Notes under the pieces: generated by a model
The model's input: only the letters and a program-made list of their open reading frames with translations
The model's database searches: none
Told to the model about the DNA's origin: nothing
In this document: positions 36,599-44,963 of the stretch, in pieces
Layout of the letters: the number at the start of each line of letters is the position of its first letter
Numbering within the stretch: position 1 is the stretch's first letter
Program-made: the position numbers and the translations under genes
From: a virus
IMG/VR virus record: IMGVR_UViG_3300049002_000024
Span: 1 to 44,963 of that record
DNA: 44,963 nt
Reading direction: 5' to 3' (one strand)

Positions 36599-38301
36599 TA
36601 GCGATGCCCTGCTTTACCGCCGCCCTTCCGCTTCACCACGCGCGCGGTCGGCACATTCTTAATGTCCTTCTCAATGTCAATCTTGAGATCCTGGATCTCA
36701 CGCGCCATTGCCTTGGAGATCGCGATCGCTTGCTGCTGAATCAAGTCAGGCGCGTCCCCCTTCGTGACAAGACCAAGCGCAGCGGCGACACCGATTTGTC
36801 CAGTGGGCCCACGAGATAGCGCTGTCTCGACACCGCCGGCCCCCATCATGGTGTCACCACCTAGCGCCTCGCGAATACGCGCCTCGTTGCGCGTCTGCTT
36901 CCCGATCTCGGCGCGCTCCTTGTCAGTGAGCGACTTGAGGATGTTTTCCTCCTGTAGCTTCTTTCGCTCGGCGGCGACGTCACCGCCGCCAGCCTCTACG
37001 CCGTAGAGGTATCCCTCTTGACTCTCGGTGAGCTTGCCGCGGTCGCCGAACTTCTCGAGGACGACTCTCTGTCGACGCTCAGCGCCGCGCTCCGCCTTCT
37101 CTTCGATTGGCTTTTGCTTCCGCTCCCAGTCGACCATCCGGTCACCGAGGTAATCGACGAACCCGGCCGCGGTGCCCAGCCACCCTGCCAGCTTTGCGGC
37201 CGCATTGACGAACCCCTCAATCCGTTCAGTCGTAAACGCTTCTGCGATAGTCACCTTGAGCGTATTGAAGGCCTTCTCGAGCTTGCCAGCCGGACTCGCC
37301 TGGTACGCGGCCTTATCAAGCGCTGTCGCGTTGGACCCGAGCGACTCGCGTTCCATCTTGTCGATCTCGGTGCGCCCCTTGATCACAGAGTCGAGCCAGC
37401 GCTGCGCCTCGTCGGAGCCGAGCGCCTGGATAAGCTTTGTCTGATCCTGCCCGATGTCGCTCTTCGCGATCGAATCGATGATCTCCTTGAGAGAACGCAT
37501 CCGCTTGACGCCGTCTTTGCCGACTTCGAACACCGTCCCTTTCTTGAACTTGCTCGCGTTGCGGGCCACGGCCGTGGCGAACGCGCGCAGTCCTGTCGCT
37601 GCCTCGGCGGCGCTGCCGAACGCTTGCCGACTCACCTGCATCGCTGCGACGCCGGTCGCCATACCGGAAAGTCCGGTGCCTCCCTTGAACTTCGCTAGCG
37701 TCGGCGCCAGCCCGGACATCAGTGTCGCCAGCTCGTTCATCTCGATCGCGCCAGCCTTACCCTGAGTGATCAGCACATCGAACGCCGGACCGAAGTCCTT
37801 CGGATTGATCTTGAGATTCTGCTTCAGCGCTGCCGCCGTCATCGCGACGTCCTCCATGGACGAACCTGACGCGATCGCGACGTCGCCGAACGTCTGCAGC
37901 GCTGTCTCTGCACCATTGAGATCGCCTGTCATGCGCACGTATGCGGAGGCGCCCGCGAGCAACTGACCGCGCGCGATCGACGTGTCCTTCGAGACACCCG
38001 CGATCTTGTCGCGTAGATCGCCCATCGACGCCGCGTTCCGTCCGCCTGCGATCTGCAGCCGCGTCAGGTTGCGCTCGAAGTCCATCACCTCCGACGCAGC
38101 ATCCATCACGCCACTCGTGATCGAGCTAAACGCCCCGGACATCAGATTGCCGACGGCCGTTCCAGTCCCTGACGTGATCAGCTTCCTCATCTTGCCAAAG
38201 AGACCCAGCTTCTTCTTCGCGTCCTCGACACCCTTCTCAAGTGGACGCGTGTCCATTCCGAGGGTAATGATCGCCTTCCGGCTGTCGGTGAGAGATGCCA
38301 T
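36598..38301 (-). CDS. Tail tape measure protein
   Basis: The 567-residue protein is mostly helical with Gly/Ala-rich membrane-like stretches and TMP-type motifs (ARGQLLAGASAYVRMTGDL, EDVAMTAAALKQNLKI). It follows the tail chaperone and precedes gp43, as in Mu. The length suggests a fairly short contractile tail. ATG 38301 overlaps nothing but lies four bases from the frameshift product's end. Confidence 0.8.
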   Translation of the reverse strand: MASLTDSRKAIITLGMDTRPLEKGVEDAKKKLGLFGKMRKLITSGTGTAVGNLMSGAFSSITSGVMDAASEVMDFERNLTRLQIAGGRNAASMGDLRDKIAGVSKDTSIARGQLLAGASAYVRMTGDLNGAETALQTFGDVAIASGSSMEDVAMTAAALKQNLKINPKDFGPAFDVLITQGKAGAIEMNELATLMSGLAPTLAKFKGGTGLSGMATGVAAMQVSRQAFGSAAEAATGLRAFATAVARNASKFKKGTVFEVGKDGVKRMRSLKEIIDSIAKSDIGQDQTKLIQALGSDEAQRWLDSVIKGRTEIDKMERESLGSNATALDKAAYQASPAGKLEKAFNTLKVTIAEAFTTERIEGFVNAAAKLAGWLGTAAGFVDYLGDRMVDWERKQKPIEEKAERGAERRQRVVLEKFGDRGKLTESQEGYLYGVEAGGGDVAAERKKLQEENILKSLTDKERAEIGKQTRNEARIREALGGDTMMGAGGVETALSRGPTGQIGVAAALGLVTKGDAPDLIQQQAIAISKAMAREIQDLKIDIEKDIKNVPTARVVKRKGGGKAGHR

Positions 38302-38304
38302 CGA

Positions 38305-38996
38305 TCACGGTCCGCGATACAGCGGGTTGGTCCCTCGGTTACGCGGCGCACTGTCGCCACCGCGGGTGAGTCGCTCCGCCTCACGATGCGCGACAGCCCA
38401 GCGGATGACGTCGCTGTCCCTTAGCTCACAGGCTGGGATGCCGAAGTAATCGCGAAGGTCGCCAGCGCGTAGGAGCCGTAGCTGGTTAGCAAGGCCACGT
38501 CCTTTTTTTTTGCGGCGTCGAGGATCTCCGCGAGCTGTGCCGCGGACAGCTCAGCCGAGGCGAGCGGATCGAGCGATGTCTCCAGATCCTGGTAACGGAG
38601 CCACAGTACGCGGATCTGAATGTCATCGCAGATTGCCCATTCTTCGAACGGAGCAAGCGGAGCATCGACATCTGTGCGACGCACTGCCACCGCGAGCACT
38701 CGAACCACGAGCGCTTCATGCCACTCGCGCCATGCCTCGGGCGCCGGTGACCGTGCGGCATCGATAAGCCCAGCATCGGCGAGCGCACGGCGGCACTCGT
38801 GGCGCACTTGCTCGCCTTCGATGCGGGAAAGCAGCCGCATACGCCCCCGCACGTGCGTGCGCGGAATCTCCACTGGAACGAGCGTACGCGCCGCGAGAAC
38901 GCCAGCGAGCAACTCGGCGTCCTTCGCCTGCCGTGCAGCGAGCGGATCGTGGCGCGGCAGTGTGCCGTCGGGCCGAAGCATGCCGGTCGCCGTCAC
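38305..38996 (-). CDS. Frameshifted tail-assembly chaperone product (-1)
   Basis: The chaperone frame meets the slippery heptamer A-AAA-AAG (38508-38502), the same heptamer as in dnaX. A -1 slip leaves the reading GRGLANQLRLLRAGDLRDYF, which stays open for 67 codons to TGA at 38305-38307, just before the tape-measure ATG. The extension contains FGIPACE, W and a basic end. Tail chaperones of many long-tailed phages use such a -1 shift to make G/GT-like pairs. Confidence 0.75.
38421..38996 (-). CDS. Tail-assembly chaperone, unshifted product (Mu gp41-like position)
   Basis: The 191-residue zero-frame product is helical and acidic in its second half and ends after the A-run with a short tail. 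GTG 38996 overlaps the tube stop. It lies between tube and tape-measure genes. It interacts with the tape measure during tail assembly (family knowledge). Confidence 0.7.
   Translation of the reverse strand: MTATGMLRPDGTLPRHDPLAARQAKDAELLAGVLAARTLVPVEIPRTHVRGRMRLLSRIEGEQVRHECRRALADAGLIDAARSPAPEAWREWHEALVVRVLAVAVRRTDVDAPLAPFEEWAICDDIQIRVLWLRYQDLETSLDPLASAELSAAQLAEILDAAKKKDVALLTSYGSYALATFAITSASQPVS
38502..38508 (-). promoter_or_regulatory. -1 frameshift site A-AAA-AAG
   Basis: Nine A residues on the coding strand (38511-38503) followed by G create a perfect X-XXY-YYZ heptamer in the zero frame, immediately after GCC GCA AAA. No base of the run is needed for another function. A downstream stimulatory structure was not modelled. 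Confidence 0.75.
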
Positions 38997-39385
38997 AGGC
39001 GCTTGTCTCCGAGCGTGACGATCTCGACGGTAACCATATGCTCACCTTCCTCATCACCCGACGGCGAGAGCGTGGACACACGGCAAACGGGGTATTGCAG
39101 GCGCTCGCCGCCGACGATTTGCTGGGTGAGAGAGAACTGCTCCTTCGCATCGCGCAGCCTCCGCCAATCGACCTCCGGTTTCGGCCGCTCGACGTAGTAC
39201 TCAAAGGAGATCGACACGCCGCCCGGTTTGTCGACGAACCCGATCGGCTTGTCCTGCCCGACCGCGTTACGCGTCTCGACGCCGCTCTCGTCGCTGACGT
39301 CGTAGCTGCGCAGCCGAGTCAGCTGCTTCGCGCCCTGCGAGACGGAGTTGATGGACCAGATCGACTGGCTGCTGATGTCAGACAT
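38993..39385 (-). CDS. Tail tube protein
   Basis: The 130-residue protein has the small tube-protein features: acidic N-terminus, strand GVSISFEYYVERPK and C-terminal strands (PVCRVSTLSPSG, then MVTVEIVTLGD). It lies directly after the sheath, as in Mu gp40. Confidence 0.75.
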   Translation of the reverse strand: MSDISSQSIWSINSVSQGAKQLTRLRSYDVSDESGVETRNAVGQDKPIGFVDKPGGVSISFEYYVERPKPEVDWRRLRDAKEQFSLTQQIVGGERLQYPVCRVSTLSPSGDEEGEHMVTVEIVTLGDKRL

Positions 39386-39397
39386 TGGTCCCTCCGA

Positions 39398-40825
39398 TCA
39401 CAGGAACATCGTGTGAACGAACACCGCCTGATGAAGCGGCCCCGCCACGCGAAACGGATTCGTCACGTTGAGACGCCCCGGTGGCGCGGGCGCTTCCTCG
39501 ACGAGGATTTGCTCGAGGTAGTTGTCCACGTTGCGGATGTAGCCGAGCGACTCGGCGCCGCGCTGGACGCTCACCACCATGTCGCGCACGCGATCGGTCA
39601 CACCGAACCCAGGGCGCGGCTCGCCGAGAGTCTCCTGCCGGAATTCCGCCATGAAGCGCGCGTGAATCTGCCGTCCCATCCATGCCGCCGTGCGGGACAC
39701 CGCCACTTCCTTCAGACCTTCGAAGGGCGCACCGCCGACGGTGGTTGCGGTGGTGATCAACATCTCAATCTTGAGCTGCCCGTCGGCCGTCGGCGTGAGC
39801 GGCGTGACGCCGCCCGCGAGCGCGCTCTCCACCTCCGCATCGGTGTACGCGAGCGCAGACGTCGGTGCGAAGAGCGCCAGCTTCACGCCGTCCATGTTCA
39901 CGTTGGGCGCCTCGTAGCCGAACCAGGCAGTGGCGGCCGCGGCCGCGATCTCGCCGGGTGTCGAGCCGGTCCCCTCCGCGTTCACGACGAGGACGGCTTT
40001 GTCATTGGCCGCGGTCGCGAGCGCCTGCGCGGTACCGAGCGATCCGCGCTCGCCGATAAACGCGTGCCGCGGCCGCTGCTGCGAGAAGCCCCACGCCGCG
40101 GTGACGTGCGTCAGGAGATTGGTGACGTCAGCAGCCGCATGGTTCGCGATCGCGATCGCGTCGTAGTCGCGATCGAATAGCGCGTCGAGCGCGGTGGTGA
40201 TGTTCGCGACACCAGTGCCCGCGACGCTCTGCGCGTATGCGATCCCGACGCCAGTGACTGGCGTCTCCGTCGCAAACACCACATCATTGCCGGTGACGCC
40301 CGGTGCTGCCGCGGTGACGGTGACGACGTTGGTAGTGACGGCCGCGGTACCGGGCAGGTCGGACAGGTTGAGATCCCACTGCGCCTTAATCGCCGCGGCG
40401 ACCGTATTGGCGGAGTCACCACTCGACACGCCGACGTAGAGAGTGCGCCCCGCGGCGCGGATGGTGAGGGTGCCCGATGCGGTCGCGGGACCGGTGACGG
40501 TGATCGTGTTCGCCGCGGCGACGCCAGCGGGTGCCGTCACGCGACAAGCCCAGATCTCCGGACTCGAGCCGACGAGCGCCGCCTGATCGAACATCTTGCG
40601 CAGCATGAGCGCGAGGTCAGATCCCTTGCCCGCCTTGGCATCGGCATCGTCCTCGTCGAAGATCTGCGTAGGGGTGTCGACCGCGAGCGTGCCCGCGGTC
40701 GAGCCCTGCGCCACCGCGACGACGCGGAGAGGAAGCGGCGTGAGCTGGTTCCCCGACGGAACGAACTTGTATTGCGCATACCCGCCGGGCCGGCGCTTGC
40801 TCGCCGGGACATTGGTGAGAATCAC
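39398..40825 (-). CDS. Contractile tail sheath protein (Mu gpL-like)
   Basis: The 475-residue protein matches tail sheath: GGYAQYKFVPSGNQLTPLP at the N-terminus, an inserted beta domain (about 110-190), HAAADVTNLLTHV and a conserved C-terminal domain (GRQIHARFMAEFRQETLG, then GYIRNVDNYLEQILVEE). It proves a myovirus-type tail. GTG start overlaps the upstream TGA. Confidence 0.85.
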   Translation of the reverse strand: MILTNVPASKRRPGGYAQYKFVPSGNQLTPLPLRVVAVAQGSTAGTLAVDTPTQIFDEDDADAKAGKGSDLALMLRKMFDQAALVGSSPEIWACRVTAPAGVAAANTITVTGPATASGTLTIRAAGRTLYVGVSSGDSANTVAAAIKAQWDLNLSDLPGTAAVTTNVVTVTAAAPGVTGNDVVFATETPVTGVGIAYAQSVAGTGVANITTALDALFDRDYDAIAIANHAAADVTNLLTHVTAAWGFSQQRPRHAFIGERGSLGTAQALATAANDKAVLVVNAEGTGSTPGEIAAAAATAWFGYEAPNVNMDGVKLALFAPTSALAYTDAEVESALAGGVTPLTPTADGQLKIEMLITTATTVGGAPFEGLKEVAVSRTAAWMGRQIHARFMAEFRQETLGEPRPGFGVTDRVRDMVVSVQRGAESLGYIRNVDNYLEQILVEEAPAPPGRLNVTNPFRVAGPLHQAVFVHTMFL

Positions 40826-41076
40826 CGGTCACCTTCCTTGCGAGTGCGGCTTGCGGTGGTGGGCATCGGCTGCGACTCGATGACGAGATCGCCCGCGCGC
40901 ACGCGGGCACGGAGAAACCGTTGATGCACCGCGATCTCTGGATTTTCCTCGTCGATGTCGAACGTCTCGCCGCTGACATAGCGAGCGTTCTCGCCGGTCG
41001 GCGAGCGCGCGACACCACGCGGCAGCACAACCTCGCGCCCGTCGGCGACGCGGTAGCGGGTGACGTTTTCGCTCAC
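40822..41076 (-). CDS. Mu gp38-like (DUF2635) small protein
   Basis: An 84-residue protein, VADGREVVLPRGVARSPTGE then a basic strand (RARVRAGDLVIES), in the position of Mu gp38 immediately upstream of the sheath. The start GTG 41076 overlaps the gp37-like stop. Function unknown; structural accessory. Confidence 0.65.
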   Translation of the reverse strand: MSENVTRYRVADGREVVLPRGVARSPTGENARYVSGETFDIDEENPEIAVHQRFLRARVRAGDLVIESQPMPTTASRTRKEGDR

Positions 41077-41711
41077 GGTACCTCCACAGTGGTGATCGTC
41101 GACGCCACCGGGTTTGCCTCGTCGGCACCGTCGACGTTGTGACTCGCTGCGATCGACGCGAGCAACGTGGACAACCGCGGATGGTTGCCGGCCGTGCGAT
41201 CGACGCGCACAGAAAACAAGACTTCCCAGATGGTGAGATCGACCGCAGAAAACAGCTCGGACTCGGACTGCAACCGCAGCTCCTCGACGCCTGGGATGCC
41301 CATGTCCCAACCGGTAAGCAGCTCCTCGACGTGCTCGATCATGGTGTCGACGCCCGGATCCTGGGTGACGTCCGCCGACCGGACATCGCCCGCAAGTCGA
41401 CCGAGCACCATGTCGCGGCCATGACCGGTGACGACGTACACCGCCACTTCGATCTCGAGGCGCGACCGGTTCGCGCCACCAGCTGGGCTCGCATCGCCGC
41501 GACCGAGCCCGACGAGAATCGCGGGGTGGCTGCCTTGCAATGCCGTCACGAGATCCTCTCGGATCTCCTCCCCCGCCATGCGCACCGACAGCGGAGCGAT
41601 CGAGCGCGCGTAGAGGGTAGGGCGCGAGAGAAGCTGCAACCTCGCGATCACCGCGTTCCGGATCTGCGTCCGCTGCGGTTGCGCCTGGCCCGTGTCGTAG
41701 ACGTGAGGCAC
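41073..41711 (-). CDS. Mu gp37-like tail terminator
   Basis: The 212-residue protein begins with a helix (QIRNAVIARLQLLS) and strand pairs (RSRLEIEVAVYVVTG, DLTIWEVLFSVRVD), typical of gp37/DUF1834 tail terminators. It precedes the gp38 and sheath genes, as expected for the protein that stops tail-tube growth. Confidence 0.7.
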   Translation of the reverse strand: MPHVYDTGQAQPQRTQIRNAVIARLQLLSRPTLYARSIAPLSVRMAGEEIREDLVTALQGSHPAILVGLGRGDASPAGGANRSRLEIEVAVYVVTGHGRDMVLGRLAGDVRSADVTQDPGVDTMIEHVEELLTGWDMGIPGVEELRLQSESELFSAVDLTIWEVLFSVRVDRTAGNHPRLSTLLASIAASHNVDGADEANPVASTITTVEVP

Positions 41712-41714
41712 CTC

Positions 41715-42185
41715 TCAGCCCCTCCACGCGCGCGAGAGACGATTGAGCACGGTCTCGCGAGCGAGCGCGAGGAACTCGTCAGAGAACCACAGGAACGGGC
41801 GGGCCGGGATCTTGGCCCCGCGTCCAGCGGTGCCACCGTACTGATGAATGCCCGCCCACGGCACCTTTGAGTATGCGACCAGCGCGCTACCGCTCGCGCG
41901 CAACTGGACTGTGCGGTTGGGGAGGGAGTTGAGAAGCTTCCGGTTCGGGCCCTTGACGCGCTTGCGGCTCTTCGACGCGCGCGCGCGCAGCACGGTCGCC
42001 GCCGAGCGCGGCTTCCACTTCTGCTCGCCGGGGCCCACCATCCGTCGGCCGTGCTCACGCTGATCTTCGCGGAGTGGCTTCTTCAGGACCTTGAACATCC
42101 CCGCGACATCGCCGCCTGTGCGCGACAGCTCGCGGAGTCCGTCCTCGACGTCGCTCACATCGATCTTGAACTCAGCGTTACTCAC
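41715..42185 (-). CDS. Virion morphogenesis / tail completion protein (Mu gpG-like)
   Basis: The 156-residue protein contains QKWKPRSAATVLRARAS, a GNRKLLNSLPN-like region, WAGIHQYGGTAGRGAKIPARP and FLWFSDE, the pattern of the phage virion morphogenesis family. Start GTG 42185 overlaps the gp36 stop. Confidence 0.8.
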   Translation of the reverse strand: MSNAEFKIDVSDVEDGLRELSRTGGDVAGMFKVLKKPLREDQREHGRRMVGPGEQKWKPRSAATVLRARASKSRKRVKGPNRKLLNSLPNRTVQLRASGSALVAYSKVPWAGIHQYGGTAGRGAKIPARPFLWFSDEFLALARETVLNRLSRAWRG

Positions 42186-42619
42186 CACATCCCCTTCAGT
42201 GTGCGGCGCGAGATGTCGACGGTGTCAGGGTTGCGCTCGACGAAGGTGGCCACGACTGACGGCGCATTCGTGAACGCCGCCGCCTCGTCGGGACGGAGAC
42301 GGCCGTCGCGCATTAGCTCGAGCTGATGCTGCCTGTTTTCCAACTGCCTGTTCTCTTCCTCGCCGACCATGCCGCGGACTTGACGCAGCCAATAGATCGC
42401 TTGCTCCGCCGCGTATCCGCGCAGCACCGGAGAGGGATTCGCGATCGGCACCGCGTAGCGGAGCGACAGGTACTGATCCAGGAACGCATCCGCCTGCGAC
42501 AGCGCCTGTGCGATCGCGGCGTCGTCGGGCACGCCGTCGTCATCCCAGTCAGTCAGCTGGGCCAGCCGGTCCTGGCCACCGGCCGCGTACTGCAGCTCTT
42601 CGAGCGAAGCGTACGGCAT
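42182..42619 (-). CDS. Mu gp36-like (DUF1320) head-tail protein
   Basis: The 145-residue protein starts MPYASLEELQYAAGG and contains IAQALSQADAFLDQYLSLRY and AAEQAIYWLR, a DUF1320/gp36 pattern. It is a head-tail connector or completion protein. Confidence 0.8.
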   Translation of the reverse strand: MPYASLEELQYAAGGQDRLAQLTDWDDDGVPDDAAIAQALSQADAFLDQYLSLRYAVPIANPSPVLRGYAAEQAIYWLRQVRGMVGEEENRQLENRQHQLELMRDGRLRPDEAAAFTNAPSVVATFVERNPDTVDISRRTLKGMW

Positions 42620-42622
42620 GCA

Positions 42623-43084
42623 TCACCGCGGCTTGACCGGAGGCTTGTTGCTCGGCTTCTGCGGGTCGGTCGGCGTGGTGTCGCGGTCGCGCGTCTGATC
42701 CACCTCGCGCACCGCGCCCGCGCCGGGCGGACCCTGGAACGAGGTGTCATCGCGCGGCGGAGTCGGGCGCCCCGGCATCGTGCCGCGCGCGACGCGCTCG
42801 GCTTCCGCCCTCTCCTCGGTGCGCTTCCGCTCGCGCTCGGTGCGCTGCGGATCGACCACCCTGCCATCCTCGTACGTCATGCCCTGCGAGCTGAGCCACT
42901 GGCGATAGGTGTCGATCGACTCGTCGTGCACGCGGATATGCGATCCGGTGTACTGGGTGAGCGCCTCGCGCTGCTCCTCGTTGAGCTTGTCGAGATCGAG
43001 ATCCTGCCAGGTGTTGGTGATGTTCAGTCCGCCGTGCACGAATCCAGGCAGGTTGTTTGCGGCCAGAACCTTGATAGTCGCCAT
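42623..43084 (-). CDS. Mu gp35-like protein
   Basis: The 153-residue protein begins MATIKVLAANNLPGFVHGG and has KLNEEQREALTQYTGSHIRV, matching the N-terminal domain of Mu gp35/FluMu HI1506-type proteins. The rest is disordered. GAGGAG precedes the ATG at 43084. Confidence 0.75.
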   Translation of the reverse strand: MATIKVLAANNLPGFVHGGLNITNTWQDLDLDKLNEEQREALTQYTGSHIRVHDESIDTYRQWLSSQGMTYEDGRVVDPQRTERERKRTEERAEAERVARGTMPGRPTPPRDDTSFQGPPGAGAVREVDQTRDRDTTPTDPQKPSNKPPVKPR

Positions 43085-43101
43085 GGTGTGTCTCCTCCTC
43101 G

Positions 43102-44058
43102 TCAGGCGACGATCGAGCCGACGATGGTGCGCCATTCGAAATAACCGACGCCGTACCGTGCCTCGGCGCCGAACCAGTACTCGCCGCGCTGAAAGCGAAT
43201 GAGCGAGTCATTGGTCCCGCCGCGCTCGCCGGTGATCGCGCTGGTCGTGATCTCCTGACGCATCTGGAAGATCATCGGCTTCACCGGCGCACTCAGATCG
43301 GCGAGGAACCAGTAGTCATCATAGGCGCCGCGCAGGTACGGACTGACCAGCACCTTGAAGCGATTGCGATGGATATTACTCGCGCCGTTCTCGAGGTACT
43401 CCGCCGCCATGAGGCGCTCGGCGACGAACTGCAGCTTTGGCCCGACGATGAGAGTGGTGCCGCCGAGCGCGAGCACATCCTTGCCGTCGTACGACGTCAT
43501 GCCGCCGAGCATCTGCGTCGCGGTCTCGAGCGCGACACCATCGACGTCGAGAGGAATCGCGAGGCGGTTGCTCTGCACTGCCGCGGTGCCGGACACCTGA
43601 TGCGTCGTCGAGAAAAAGAACGCGTTGTCATACGCCATGCCGCTGCCGACCTCGGGATATGCGGTCCCGCCGAAGCCATTGAGGAGGAGCTTCGCCGCCA
43701 GCTCGGTGCGGTGCTTGCGCGCGGTGTCCGCCAGCGTGGCGATCTTGACGCGCAACATGTCAGTGCGGCCATCCTCCAGCTCGTTCTGGTGCACCCGGAT
43801 GCCCGACGCCCAATCCTTGTTTTCGATGCGCAGGCGGAAGCGCTTGACCATGCCGAGCTGACGGTCGCCGATCCACTCGACGAAACCAGGCATGTCGCCG
43901 AGCCACTCCCACTCCTCCGCCGTGCTCGTGGAGTTGACGGTGGTAAAGAGTTGCTCGATGGGGTCGGGTCCGGTGGTCTCGAGGGAGCCGAGCACCGCAG
44001 CGTGGAATCCGACGCGGGCCGCTTCGATGTCGTCACCAGTGAAAGCGTTCATCTTCAT
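43102..44058 (-). CDS. Major capsid protein (Mu gpT-like)
   Basis: The 318-residue protein shows TAEEWEWLGDMPGFVEWIGD, RFRLRIENKDWASGIRV, LADTARKHRTELAAKLLLNG, YDGKDVL and VSPYLRGAYDDYWFLADL, features of the Mu-type major head subunit. It sits between the decoration-like gene and gp35. Confidence 0.85.
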   Translation of the reverse strand: MKMNAFTGDDIEAARVGFHAAVLGSLETTGPDPIEQLFTTVNSTSTAEEWEWLGDMPGFVEWIGDRQLGMVKRFRLRIENKDWASGIRVHQNELEDGRTDMLRVKIATLADTARKHRTELAAKLLLNGFGGTAYPEVGSGMAYDNAFFFSTTHQVSGTAAVQSNRLAIPLDVDGVALETATQMLGGMTSYDGKDVLALGGTTLIVGPKLQFVAERLMAAEYLENGASNIHRNRFKVLVSPYLRGAYDDYWFLADLSAPVKPMIFQMRQEITTSAITGERGGTNDSLIRFQRGEYWFGAEARYGVGYFEWRTIVGSIVA

Positions 44059-44070
44059 GGTGGCTCTCCT

Positions 44071-44517
44071 TCACGCCAGCGCCGCGGTAAGGGCGGCATT
44101 GATGCCCTGATCGACGAACACCCACACACCGTCGGCGTCGATCAGTCGCAAGACACCGGCCGGGATCCCCGCCGCATTCGTGACGGTCTGATCGTCGAGC
44201 GCGAACACCGGGCGCCCGTAGAGCGCGCGCGTGATCGCTGCGCCGGCCGTGGCGTTCACGAAGTTGGCGCACATACCCCAACCGACGAGCACACGCTGAT
44301 CGCCGGCCGCACCGGCCGCATTCGTCACGTAGCTATGCGCGATGCCGCAGACGATGGTGCCTGCCGTCGCCGATGCCGGCACGATGTACCCGGCAGCATC
44401 GAATGCGACGAGCGCACCGTTGTAGATAATCGTAGCTGCCGCGACACCGTACGTCTCGAACTGGTGCGTGCCACCCGCACGGATCTTGTAGCTGCGGTCA
44501 GACGTGAGTGCGGCCAT
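44071..44517 (-). CDS. Capsid decoration-like protein
   Basis: A 148-residue Ala/Thr-rich beta protein (GTIVCGIAHSYVTNAAG, FALDDQTVTNAAG) between scaffold and capsid genes. Such genes encode decoration or capsid-stabilising proteins. No specific family motif. Confidence 0.55.
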   Translation of the reverse strand: MAALTSDRSYKIRAGGTHQFETYGVAAATIIYNGALVAFDAAGYIVPASATAGTIVCGIAHSYVTNAAGAAGDQRVLVGWGMCANFVNATAGAAITRALYGRPVFALDDQTVTNAAGIPAGVLRLIDADGVWVFVDQGINAALTAALA

Positions 44518-44520
44518 GAC

Positions 44521-44963
44521 TCATCCCTCCCCGGGCTGCCGCGCCGCATACGCAGCGAGCGCCTTGTCGGTGTCCGGCGCGCCGAACATCTTCGTGTAGT
44601 AGCGAGCCTTCTCGAGGCTGACGCCCTTCGCAGCGAGTGCAGTCCGCGTCCGCGCGTCGCCGGACGACTCGCCTGACGTCGACGTCGCAGTCACCTGACT
44701 CGGCTGGCCGACCGGTGTGATCACCGGCGCCGCGTCGAGCATGAGGCGCGCGCCGTCGGGATTCGATCGGAAGTAGGCGCGCAGCGCGCTCTCATGCGCG
44801 CCGAGCGTCACCTTGCCGGCCTTGACGCCCTCGGCGATCCACACGTCCTCGGCTTGCTTGGCGAGCGCCGCCTCGTGCGTCTGCAGTCGCGCGTTGATCT
44901 CCGCCGTGCGCTTCTGTTCTGCCGTGAGCTGCGCCTTGAGCACATCGCGCTCCGCGGTCAGAT
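44521..44963 (-). CDS. Partial protease/scaffold-like protein (Mu gpI region)
   Basis: Only the C-terminal part is in the window, and the frame is open to the right edge. The visible part has a coiled coil (LKAQLTAEQKRTAEINARLQ) and a low-complexity linker, as in the scaffold region of Mu-type head proteases. The protease domain would lie beyond the edge. Confidence 0.6.
   Translation of the reverse strand, partial: LTAERDVLKAQLTAEQKRTAEINARLQTHEAALAKQAEDVWIAEGVKAGKVTLGAHESALRAYFRSNPDGARLMLDAAPVITPVGQPSQVTATSTSGESSGDARTRTALAAKGVSLEKARYYTKMFGAPDTDKALAAYAARQPGEG

Noticed and set aside
24171-44963. Mu-type transposable phage
   Set aside because: Structural synteny is Mu-like, but no transposase A/B-like genes are present and a complete tyrosine integrase is.
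1-44963. tRNA or rRNA genes
   Set aside because: No cloverleaf with conserved T-loop or anticodon arm was noticed; the GGTTC at 22034 lies in a simple hairpin only.
1-44963. Complete circular genome
   Set aside because: The left and right ends share no visible overlap, the last gene is cut, and terminase and portal are missing.

Overview
The window is part of a GC-rich temperate tailed phage (or an excised/circular prophage form). Its structural genes follow the order of the Mu virion: capsid, gp35/36/37/38-like genes, sheath, tube, tail chaperone, tape measure, gp43 to gp48-like baseplate, fibres, lysis. It carries a tyrosine integrase instead of a Mu transposase, and a lambda-style early region (YqaJ exonuclease with an annealing-type partner). 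Two lipoproteins with Asp/Pro/Ala-rich linkers, an FGE-fold lipoprotein and a sigma-region-4-like protein of a type common in myxobacteria suggest a Myxococcota host. That host call is inference.

Layout. (1) 1-5.6 kb, leftward: a Cro/CI-like repressor, then a tightly overlapping early operon of SLOG protein, replisome organiser, G39P-like helicase loader, small proteins, a DNA methyltransferase, a PD-(D/E)xK nuclease and a sigma-4-like protein. The organiser gene contains two perfect DnaA boxes inside a 21-bp-periodic array of palindromic iterons, a probable replication origin. (2) 5.6-13.5 kb, rightward: a second HTH regulator, the recombination genes, small HTH and zinc proteins, an FGE-domain lipoprotein and unknown genes, ending at an intrinsic terminator. 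(3) 13.6-17.4 kb: a stand-alone peptide gene that looks like a class I lanthipeptide precursor, then a series of short transcription units, each with a nearly identical promoter whose -35 box is flanked by TCGTACGA palindromes. Several appear to make leaderless mRNAs. A ribbon-helix-helix gene in the last unit is a candidate regulator. (4) 17.5-22.0 kb: small accessory genes including a HicA-like protein, a zinc-finger/HTH protein, and a 48-residue protein matching the C-terminal tail of the regulator at 5.7 kb. (5) 22.0-24.2 kb: a candidate attP region, a TCGTACGA-type promoter, a small gene, the integrase and a lipoprotein gene. (6) 24.2-44.96 kb, leftward: lysis genes (amidase, nested spanins, holin candidate), then tail and head genes up to a protease/scaffold-like gene cut by the window edge. 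Terminase and portal are not present.

How it fits together. Two separate operator families are visible. TGAAC-type half sites and a 15-bp palindrome (TTCACTCNGAGTGAA) lie around the divergent regulators and early promoters. The TCGTACGA family controls the small-gene array and also the integrase operon. The genes are packed with ATGA, GTGA, TAATG or TGATG overlaps, and this was used to choose many starts. Domain names come from reading motifs, without database searches.
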